This document shows positions 1 through 5,045 of a stretch of DNA of 5,045 bases, one piece after another. Below the pieces are notes generated by a model. It worked only from the letters and a program-made list of their open reading frames with translations, was not told where the DNA came from and ran no database searches. The position numbers and the translations under genes were made by a program. Every line of letters starts with the position of its first letter. Positions within the stretch are counted from its first letter, which is position 1. The stretch is taken from contig VBHS01000068.1 of assembly GCA_005881295.1 (NCBI GenBank), positions 1 through 5,045 of the forward strand, read 5' to 3'. The DNA comes from Chloroflexota bacterium. GTDB taxonomy: Bacteria; Chloroflexota; Ktedonobacteria; Ktedonobacterales; Ktedonobacteraceae.

Positions 1-1179
1 CTTGGTATCATTGAGGTGAATAGTGCCTGTAACATGGATTGTCCGCTCTGCTTTGCCAATGCTGGTGCGGGCTTCAACCTGACGCTAGAAGAGGTGGAGG
101 GTATTCTGGATCACCTGGTAGAAACGGAGGGCAATCCCGAGGTGGTCCAGTTCTCTGGAGGGGAACCATCCATTCATCCACAGATCATCGAGATGTTGAA
201 GGCGGCGAAAAAGCGCAACATCAGGCATGTGATGCTCAACACTAACGGCAAACGCATTGCTGATGATGATGCGTTCCTGCTACAATTAAGTGAGTTGCGC
301 CCATCGATTTATTTTCAGTTTGATGGTTTTGAAGCTGAAACCTATCGCATGCTCCGTGGCGAACCAGATATTCTGTCGCAGAAACTGCGGGCGTTGGATC
401 GTCTGGCAGAGATTGGGGCGAATGTCGTACTGGTCCCAGCGGTTGATCGCTTCGTCAACCTGCACGAAGTGGGTGCCATTGTTTCGTTCGGTATGCAGCA
501 CCCGGCGGTACGTGGGATCAATTTCCAGCCAGCATTCCAGGCGGGTCGTCATGGGGAAAGCGATCCCATGCAGCGCCTGACCATACCCGATATCCTCATA
601 GCCCTGGAAAAGCAGACCAGCGGTACGCTGAAAGTTGCCGACTTCGTGCCGGTACCATGCTGCTTCCCCACCTGTAACTCGGTCACCTATGTGCTTAACG
701 ATGGTGATACTGTCTTGCCGCTGACACGGCTAGTCAATGTTGAGGATTATCTGGATTACATCACGAATCGTGCGGTGCCCGATCTTTCAGAAGAGATCAA
801 GGCTGCACTAGAAGGTCTCTGGTCATCCTCCGCCGTCCCTGGTTCTGACAAGGCCGCGCAGCAATTCAGCCTCTCATGCGCTGCTTGTGGTCTCCCTGAT
901 GGATTGGACCTGGAGGCATTTGCTAAAAATATCTTCATGATCATGTTGCAAGATTTCATGGACCCCTGGACATTCAATCAGAAGAACCTGATGAAGTGCT
1001 GCAAGGAGATCCTGTTACCCGATGGCAAACAGATTCCATTCTGCGCCTACAACAATGTGGGCTACCGTGAGCAGGCACGCCTCCAGTTGCAAGCGCGTGA
1101 GCGAGAGCGCAACCAGGCCAGGCGTATGGGCGTTCCCTATACGCCAGAGCCATTGACGTTTTCATTTACGCAGAAATAA
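1..1179 (+). CDS. Radical SAM protein, MJ0619/Tes-like, 5'-truncated by window edge
   Basis: This is a radical S-adenosylmethionine enzyme; the visible part is 392 residues and the frame is open to base 1, so the true start lies outside. A GTG at 16 is an unlikely start because it would begin inside the first core strand, four codons before the cluster motif. Visible residues C10, C14 and C17 form the CxxxCxxC site for the SAM-binding 4Fe-4S cluster, and G53-G54-E55-P56 is the GGEP SAM-binding motif. The C-terminal half is cysteine-rich: PCCFPTC (C220, C221, C225), CAAC (C293, C296), KCC (C333, C334) and PFCAYN (C348). This set, with 'FMDPWTF' before KCC, matches the MJ0619/tetraether-synthase (Tes) group, whose characterised members methylate a pterin precursor or join lipid chains and carry extra iron centres. 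Family members are usually about 450-520 residues, so roughly 100 N-terminal residues are missing. The substrate is unknown. The protein is probably cytosolic or membrane-associated and co-transcribed with the methyltransferase 49 nt downstream. The family call is strong; the specific reaction is not. Confidence 0.85.
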   Translation, partial: LGIIEVNSACNMDCPLCFANAGAGFNLTLEEVEGILDHLVETEGNPEVVQFSGGEPSIHPQIIEMLKAAKKRNIRHVMLNTNGKRIADDDAFLLQLSELRPSIYFQFDGFEAETYRMLRGEPDILSQKLRALDRLAEIGANVVLVPAVDRFVNLHEVGAIVSFGMQHPAVRGINFQPAFQAGRHGESDPMQRLTIPDILIALEKQTSGTLKVADFVPVPCCFPTCNSVTYVLNDGDTVLPLTRLVNVEDYLDYITNRAVPDLSEEIKAALEGLWSSSAVPGSDKAAQQFSLSCAACGLPDGLDLEAFAKNIFMIMLQDFMDPWTFNQKNLMKCCKEILLPDGKQIPFCAYNNVGYREQARLQLQARERERNQARRMGVPYTPEPLTFSFTQK

Positions 1180-1214
1180 CATGAGAGACTCACGAGCAGA
1201 ATCCTGATGATAAT

Positions 1215-1220
1215 AAGGAG
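1215..1220 (+). promoter_or_regulatory. Shine-Dalgarno AAGGAG that sets the methyltransferase start
   Basis: AAGGAG lies 8 nt before the ATG at 1229 and 5 nt before an in-frame TTG at 1226. The 8-nt spacing and the stronger codon favour ATG 1229 as the start, one codon shorter than the longest possible frame. The site sits in the 49-nt gap after the radical SAM gene, where no promoter or terminator is evident. Confidence 0.75.
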
Positions 1221-1228
1221 CAAGGTTG

Positions 1229-2050
1229 ATGGATGCACAGCACGAGATACAGGTCGAGTCCGATGCCGTAGAGATCAAAACCTGCTGCGCAACCGCCTAC
1301 CAGAGCGATGTCGCGCGGCTTTTGCTCGGTGACTCGTTTCACCCCGGTGGTCTCAAACTGACCGAACATCTTGGCACATTACTCCATCTCGGGCCGCAGC
1401 AGCGGGTGCTGGATGTCGCAGCGGGACAGGGAAGGAGTGCCATCGCGCTTGCACAACGTTTTGGCTGTCAGGTGTGGGGCATTGAGTACGGCACTGAAGC
1501 AGTCAAGAAGGCCACAGAGACAGCAACAGAGGTGGGCGTCACCCATCTCGTGACCTTCCAACAGGGGGATGCTGAACGTCTTCCAGTCTCCGATGGCACC
1601 TTTGATGCCGTCATCTGTGAATGCGCTTTCTGCACATTCCCTGATAAGGCGACGGCGGCATCAGAGTTCCTTCGTGTGTTGAAACCGGGTGGACAGGTTG
1701 GATTGAGCGACCTGACACGCACTGGAGATGTACCAGCAGCGTTACAAGGATTGCTTGCCTGGATCGCCTGTATCGCGGATGCACAACCTGTGAGTAGCTA
1801 TACACGCTATCTGACAGAGGCAGGGTTGACAGTTGATCTGATCGAAGGACACGATGAAGCCTTACGCGAGATGGTACAGCAGATTCGTGGGAAATTGCTT
1901 GTAGCAGATCTGCTCATAGGACTCAAGAAGCTCGACCTTCCAGGTTCGCTTGACTTCGAGCAGGCAAAAGCACTGGCGAAGGCGGCAGCCACTGCTATCC
2001 AGATGAGCAAATTCGGCTATGTCGTGATCATAGCAAGCAAGATGAACTAA
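1229..2050 (+). CDS. Class I SAM-dependent methyltransferase, ArsM-like
   Basis: This 273-residue Rossmann-fold methyltransferase probably transfers methyl groups from SAM in the cytosol. Motif I is VLDVAAGQG (residues 60-68), the acidic residue ending strand 2 is E86, motif II includes GDAERLP (113-119), and the later core reads RVLKPGG (149-155) then SDLT. By hand alignment, C132 in 'CECAFCTFPDK' falls where ArsM enzymes have the Cys of 'NCVINL..DK', and C181 in 'WIACIADA' falls where ArsM has 'ECIAGAL'. An N-terminal 'KTCC' (C19, C20) resembles the 'KTSAC' region before motif I. These are the arsenic-coordinating positions in ArsM. Further cysteines are C80, C130 and C135. The 'LLLGDSFHPGGLKLT' block (31-45) is a distinctive family marker without an assigned role. 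Unlike typical ArsM, the protein lacks a long C-terminal domain. Arsenite or another thiophilic element is a plausible substrate, but a small-molecule or lipid methyltransferase is possible. It follows the radical SAM gene by 49 nt and is likely co-transcribed with it. Confidence 0.85.
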   Translation: MDAQHEIQVESDAVEIKTCCATAYQSDVARLLLGDSFHPGGLKLTEHLGTLLHLGPQQRVLDVAAGQGRSAIALAQRFGCQVWGIEYGTEAVKKATETATEVGVTHLVTFQQGDAERLPVSDGTFDAVICECAFCTFPDKATAASEFLRVLKPGGQVGLSDLTRTGDVPAALQGLLAWIACIADAQPVSSYTRYLTEAGLTVDLIEGHDEALREMVQQIRGKLLVADLLIGLKKLDLPGSLDFEQAKALAKAAATAIQMSKFGYVVIIASKMN

Positions 2051-2218
2051 AAACATGTCCCGATGGTCACAGTAAGATCCCTGGTGAGTCAATGCGCGGT
2101 ATGCTTGCTTCCAAGCGCGTTCTGGCTCCTCTCCTGCTCAGAGTTGAGGGCCACTGCCCATGACGATGCTCATCACGCTTTCATGACGCTTCCTCCTTAT
2201 GCTCGTATCAGAGAGGGT

Positions 2219-2228
2219 GAGGCGCCTC
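2219..2228. repeat. Perfect 10-bp palindrome GAGGCGCCTC
   Basis: The sequence is self-complementary with no loop, 54 nt before the membrane-protein start. Its centre lies 32 bp from that of the second palindrome at 2251-2260, close to three helical turns. It could be half of an operator pair for a dimeric regulator; this is inference, as no regulator gene is in the window. Confidence 0.35.
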
Positions 2229-2250
2229 GGCTGGGCGGTGGTCTCACACC

Positions 2251-2260
2251 CTGCCGGCAG
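2251..2260. repeat. Perfect 10-bp palindrome CTGCCGGCAG
   Basis: The sequence is self-complementary and is followed by AGCTTTT, 22 nt before the start codon of the membrane-protein gene. The short T run could suggest a weak terminator, but the arms leave no proper loop. An operator-like role together with the palindrome at 2219-2228 is possible; the two differ in sequence, so they would not be identical binding sites. Confidence 0.35.
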
Positions 2261-2282
2261 AGCTTTTGCGTGAGGAAGCGCG

Positions 2283-2939
2283 ATGTCTGATACAGACATG
2301 GAAGCGGATGAAAATTCGCTATTTTCAGGCGAAATGCCCTCTATAAAGAAAGGAAAAGCAGCTTTGAAAGAATCACAAGAGCCCGGAGGGATAGCAACTG
2401 CGGCAAAAGAACTGCCGCCGCCACAGGGTATCGGTATGGCTGTTGCCTTTGACTGGGGACTGACCGTACAATTGTTGTTAATGCCAATCATAGCCACGGT
2501 TTTGGGCCAGTCCAGCCCGGTGAAAATCCCTGGCCACAATCCGACCCTCAGCAAAGCGCTGTTATTCGTCATTGCATTGCCCCTTGCCTGCATCCCGGCG
2601 CTTTTGGGTGAGATGATACGGCGTGGCCGCAATTGGGCGCTCAGGATACAGATTGTTGCCAATCTGCTGCTCTCACTGGTCGGTATATTCTCACTCGTCA
2701 AGCTGTATCGGGACATCAGAGCGGGAAACTTCTGGCCGCTCGTCACAGAGGTCATTCTGGTTATCATTTCGCCCTTGATAGTTTGGCGCTTGAGTCGTCC
2801 GGCAACTGCTCGCTGGTTTAAGACGGCCACTGTTGCAGAGGCACGCCAACGTCACGGTGGCATGTGGGTATGGTTTATCGCGCTGTGGGCCATTGTTGGC
2901 GGTGTGTTGCAGACTGTTGCTGCCATGAAGGGTCGTTAA
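2283..2939 (+). CDS. Multi-pass integral membrane protein of unknown function
   Basis: The family is not recognised. The product is 218 residues. An acidic, polar N-terminal tail of about 50 residues (with 'ELPPPQG' at 43-49) precedes about five hydrophobic segments, at roughly 53-74, 92-112, 119-141, 150-168 and 194-213. Basic clusters lie between segments 2 and 3 (R113, R114, R116), after segment 3 (K140, R143, R146) and after segment 4 (R169, R172, R177, K180), so these are candidate cytoplasmic loops. No signal peptide, no transporter signature and no metal-binding Cys cluster is seen; C103 is the only cysteine. GAGGA at 2272-2276 with 6-nt spacing supports ATG 2283. The flavoprotein gene follows after 21 nt, so the two are probably co-transcribed. 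It could be an accessory or anchoring protein or a small permease-like protein, but no function can be assigned. Confidence 0.8.
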   Translation: MSDTDMEADENSLFSGEMPSIKKGKAALKESQEPGGIATAAKELPPPQGIGMAVAFDWGLTVQLLLMPIIATVLGQSSPVKIPGHNPTLSKALLFVIALPLACIPALLGEMIRRGRNWALRIQIVANLLLSLVGIFSLVKLYRDIRAGNFWPLVTEVILVIISPLIVWRLSRPATARWFKTATVAEARQRHGGMWVWFIALWAIVGGVLQTVAAMKGR

Positions 2940-2960
2940 GGGGAAAAGAGGAAGAGCTGT

Positions 2961-4385
2961 ATGACTCGGATGAACTACGATTTGACGATTCTTGGCGGTG
3001 GGTCTGGAGGACTGACGGCAGCACGGATCGCTGCATCGCTGGGAGCGCGAGTCCTGCTGATTGATAAAGAACGCCTTGGTGGAGATTGTTTGAACTATGG
3101 CTGTGTACCAAGTAAAAGCCTGATTCACGTTGCACGGATAGTACATGAGTCCAAGGATGCAGCTCGTTTTGGCCTGATGCCAGCCAATCTGGGCGTTGAC
3201 ATGGCAAAGGTGACCGACTATGTGCAGGGCGTCATCAGCCGAGTAGGTGAAGCTGAGAAGATTTATACAGAAGGTGTCACCGTTAAATTCGGCAAAGTAT
3301 CCTTTAACTCTCCAACCGAATTGAGCCTGAATGGTGAGATCTTCACGAGCCGCAACACCTTGATTGCAACTGGTTCGCACCCAGCTACGCCTGAAGTCGA
3401 GGGCCTGAAAGAGGTAGGTTTCTGGACGAACGAAGATGTGTTTGACCTGATGAACCTGCCAGCTTCACTTATCGTTGTTGGTGGTGGTCCGGTTGGTGTG
3501 GAGCTAGGTCAGGCATTTGCACGCCTGGGAACGAAAGTCACGCTCGTCCAGGGGCCGGATCGCATTCTGCCCAAAGAAGACCCAGAAGTTTCAGCGACCG
3601 TGACGAATGTCCTGAAGGACGAAGGCATTGAGATCGTCACCACTGCCCGTTTCGTCCAAGCCAGCTGCAATGGCGACAAAAAAGTAGTCATGGCCAAGCA
3701 AGGCGATTCGATGCTCACCTTTGAGGCCGATGAAATTTTGTTAGCTCTTGGTCGCCAGCCAAACGTCGAAGGATTGAATCTCGAAGCTGCGGGTATCAAA
3801 TACGATAACAAGGGAATCAAGGTAGATGATTATCTTCAAACTTCCTCCTCCAATGTTCTTGCAATAGGTGACGTGATCGGCGGCTACCTCTTCACCCACG
3901 TGGCGGTATACCAGGCAGGCGTGGCCGTGCGCAACGCGCTCGTCCCAATCGGAAAGAAGAAAGTAGATTACCGTGTTGTCCCCTGGTGTACCTTCACCGA
4001 CCCCGAAGCAGCCCGTGTCGGCTTGACTCCTGACGAGGCCGAAAAGAAGTACAAACAGGTTCGCATCGTGAAGCTGCCCTGCACTGATATCGACCGTGCG
4101 CAGACAGAGGGGCAAACCGTCGGATTTATCAAGTTGGTGCTCGCCAGCAAGAAGGACGAGATTGTAGGGGCGCATATGGTAGGTGCGCGTGCCGGTGAGA
4201 TGTTGGGCGAGATGGTACTTGCCATGCAGAACAATCTGACGTTGAATGATATTCTCTCAACGATTCATGCCTATCCCACAATGAATACAGGTATTCAGCA
4301 GGCTAGCTTTGAGGCCTACCTCGAGAGTACTGCTGTTGCCAATAATCGCAGGATTGTGCGTACAGTGTTGAGCTTGCGCGGGTAG
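2961..4385 (+). CDS. MerA/dihydrolipoamide dehydrogenase-family FAD oxidoreductase
   Basis: This 474-residue class I pyridine nucleotide-disulfide oxidoreductase is expected to be a cytosolic homodimer passing electrons from NAD(P)H through FAD to a redox-active cysteine pair. The FAD-binding GGGSGG is at 12-17, with D35 ending the next strand. The redox motif is GGDCLNYGCVPSK (C43, C48). An ATG-type motif (IATG, 135-138), the NAD(P)-binding GGGPVG (174-179) and the second FAD motif NVLAIGD (298-304) follow. The dimerisation domain starts near 335. Q197 occupies the place usually acidic in NADH-dependent enzymes, so NADPH may be preferred. At the C-terminus, where disulfide reductases have His-Pro with a Glu five residues after the His, this protein has Y438-P439 and T443. 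It has no N-terminal HMA domain and no C-terminal CC pair, so it is not a canonical mercuric reductase. C343 and C374 are extra cysteines in the interface domain. GAGGA at 2948-2952, 8 nt upstream, supports ATG 2961; a second ATG at 2970 is possible. The true substrate is unknown. Confidence 0.92.
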   Translation: MTRMNYDLTILGGGSGGLTAARIAASLGARVLLIDKERLGGDCLNYGCVPSKSLIHVARIVHESKDAARFGLMPANLGVDMAKVTDYVQGVISRVGEAEKIYTEGVTVKFGKVSFNSPTELSLNGEIFTSRNTLIATGSHPATPEVEGLKEVGFWTNEDVFDLMNLPASLIVVGGGPVGVELGQAFARLGTKVTLVQGPDRILPKEDPEVSATVTNVLKDEGIEIVTTARFVQASCNGDKKVVMAKQGDSMLTFEADEILLALGRQPNVEGLNLEAAGIKYDNKGIKVDDYLQTSSSNVLAIGDVIGGYLFTHVAVYQAGVAVRNALVPIGKKKVDYRVVPWCTFTDPEAARVGLTPDEAEKKYKQVRIVKLPCTDIDRAQTEGQTVGFIKLVLASKKDEIVGAHMVGARAGEMLGEMVLAMQNNLTLNDILSTIHAYPTMNTGIQQASFEAYLESTAVANNRRIVRTVLSLRG

Positions 4386-4429
4386 GATAATTTACCGGAA
4401 CCGCTACTTTTCAAAAGGGAAAGGCAGCT

Positions 4430-4948
4430 ATGCTAAGAGATATTGCTGCGACCAGGCTGATTGAGGTGTTCTGTCGCCAGGAGGACGCCCTCGCGGTGAT
4501 CTGGGAGATTCAAAATATCGAGAAGACCGAAGTGAAAGCCGATGCGGTCCAGGTCAACAAGCAGACCGAACACACAGGAACCTATAAGGTACGCGGTCAT
4601 TTCGCCGGTATTCCTTGGCACAACGAATTTGCCTATGTCTTACACGAGCAGGGATTTCATAGCACTGAAGCTCATCCCCCCGCATCAGGTGCCCGCATTC
4701 AAGGAGGGTTTGTGGCAGTGGCCACTGGAGAGCAGAGTTGCACGATCCTCCACTACGAACAGTATGTCTTGCCACAATGGGCTGTGCCGTTGAAACCCTT
4801 GATCGTGTGGTATCTCCAATGGAGCATGCAAAAAGAACTGCATGACCTGCGAGCCATCATCCTTGAACGAGCCGCCAAAGACATGACACAAAGCAAAGTT
4901 TCAGCACAAACATCCACACTGGTGCCAAAGAGTGGTCCACCAGGGTAA
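4430..4948 (+). CDS. SRPBCC (START-like) domain protein
   Basis: The product is 172 residues. The pattern fits the SRPBCC helix-grip fold, which binds hydrophobic ligands in a deep cavity: an N-terminal strand with an early helix ('EDALAVIWEIQNIEK', 18-32), then strands including 'TGTYKVRGHFAGIPWHNEFAYVL' read in two parts (49-60 and 61-71), a 'GFHSTE' turn, a glycine-rich strand pair, and a long C-terminal helix after 'LPQWAVPLKPL' ending 'MQKELHDLRAIILERAA'. No catalytic residues can be named. The start ATG 4430 is preceded by AAAGG at 4420-4424, 5 nt away. It follows the flavoprotein by 44 nt and is probably in the same operon. The last 20 or so residues are low-complexity and polar and may be a non-conserved tail, or the product of a frameshift (see the downstream open frame). 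It may be a lipid, polyketide or cofactor carrier, or a cyclase; the family call is moderate and the role is unknown. Confidence 0.7.
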   Translation: MLRDIAATRLIEVFCRQEDALAVIWEIQNIEKTEVKADAVQVNKQTEHTGTYKVRGHFAGIPWHNEFAYVLHEQGFHSTEAHPPASGARIQGGFVAVATGEQSCTILHYEQYVLPQWAVPLKPLIVWYLQWSMQKELHDLRAIILERAAKDMTQSKVSAQTSTLVPKSGPPG

Positions 4949-5045
4949 AGAACCGTTTACGTGCCCAGGCCATCCGCGATATCAACGAGGCGGAATTGGA
5001 GACCCAACGCGCTCAGTCCGCCGCCTCGCGGCGCGAGACGGAAGA
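4867..5045 (+). other. Open frame at right edge, coding-like but without a visible start
   Basis: In the frame offset from the SRPBCC gene, codons stay open from 4867 (after a TGA at 4864-4866) to the window end. From 4948 the translation is charged and helix-like, with 'RLRAQAIRDINEAELETQ' typical of real coding sequence, and 24 of 32 complete codons (4948-5043) end in G or C. No ATG, GTG or TTG occurs in this frame until TTG 4996. It could be the C-terminal continuation of the SRPBCC gene after a -1 (or +2) frameshift, the beginning of a new gene from TTG 4996 or a non-standard start, or a degraded gene. The other two forward frames are also open here, so openness alone is weak evidence. 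Confidence 0.3.

Larger units (their letters stand above)
2051..2282 (+). other. Intergenic region, possible promoter/operator zone
   Basis: This is the longest gap between genes in the window. It holds an imperfect hairpin (stem GCTTG 2103-2107 and CAAGC 2112-2116, loop CTTC, with CGC and GCG arms outside a bulge) without a T-tract, so it is not a convincing terminator. It also has a CATGACG direct repeat (2159-2165 and 2182-2188) and two perfect 10-bp palindromes listed separately. No clear -35/-10 pair was recognised. A 75-codon ORF runs through the gap but looks like chance. The gap may separate two transcription units. Confidence 0.4.

Noticed and set aside
1..1179. Calling the radical SAM protein ArsL or ArsS because of the ArsM-like neighbour
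   Set aside because: The cysteine pattern (CxxxCxxC, PCCFPTC, CAAC, KCC, PFCAYN) fits the MJ0619/Tes-like group better, and I did not see the RCCxKC-type motif associated with ArsL.
2095..2119. Rho-independent terminator after the methyltransferase gene
   Set aside because: The hairpin has a 5-bp core stem and a bulge and is not followed by a T-tract, so termination is not supported.
2063..2290. 75-codon + strand ORF through the intergenic gap, overlapping the membrane-protein start
   Set aside because: No Shine-Dalgarno before ATG 2063, composition is not protein-like (many Cys, Arg and Pro without pattern), and it ends inside the next gene. Treated as chance.
2138..2830. 230-codon minus-strand ORF
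   Set aside because: It lies opposite the membrane-protein gene, whose + frame has clear hydrophobic segments and an RBS. The minus-strand translation is Ser/Pro/Arg-rich with no recognisable domain; it is a shadow.
2691..3380. 229-codon minus-strand ORF
   Set aside because: It overlaps the flavoprotein N-terminus, where the + frame has unmistakable FAD and redox motifs. No motif in the minus-strand product.
2961..4385. Calling the flavoprotein a true mercuric reductase (merA)
   Set aside because: The C-terminal Cys-Cys pair and the N-terminal HMA domain are absent, and no merR, merT or merP is in the window. Only family-level similarity is supported.

Overview
The window is a compact bacterial or archaeal-type stretch of five protein genes, all on the + strand: a radical SAM enzyme cut by the left edge, a class I SAM methyltransferase, a multi-pass membrane protein, a MerA/dihydrolipoamide-dehydrogenase-type flavoprotein, and a SRPBCC (START-like) domain protein. 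The four genes whose starts are visible have purine-rich Shine-Dalgarno sequences. Base composition looks moderate (roughly half G+C by eye). No tRNA, rRNA, CRISPR array, insertion sequence or convincing Rho-independent terminator was seen. The gene style and families would fit a soil or thermophilic Chloroflexota-like bacterium, for example a Ktedonobacteria relative, but that is a weak guess from family resemblance only.

Layout: 1-1179 radical SAM protein (N-terminus missing); 49-nt gap; 1229-2050 methyltransferase; 232-nt gap with two perfect 10-bp palindromes and a small imperfect hairpin; 2283-2939 membrane protein; 21-nt gap; 2961-4385 flavoprotein; 44-nt gap; 4430-4948 SRPBCC protein. 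From about 4867 to the right edge a different frame (+1) stays open, but it has no ATG, GTG or TTG start before 4996. The 232-nt gap is the only place where transcription could plausibly be re-initiated, so the window may hold two units: rSAM-methyltransferase, and membrane protein-flavoprotein-SRPBCC.

Function: the methyltransferase has cysteines that line up by eye with those of arsenite methyltransferases (ArsM). The flavoprotein has the redox-active CxxxxC of the MerA/Lpd family but has lost the His-Glu dyad used by disulfide reductases, and it also lacks the C-terminal Cys pair of MerA. The radical SAM enzyme belongs by motif to the MJ0619/Tes-like group (class D radical SAM methylase and tetraether lipid synthase relatives), with a cysteine-rich C-terminal half. 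The working hypothesis is a thiophilic metal(loid) or organo-metalloid/lipid modification module that combines radical chemistry, methylation, a redox flavoprotein, a membrane protein and a hydrophobic-ligand-binding protein. This is an inference from sequence motifs and gene order, and no substrate is demonstrated.
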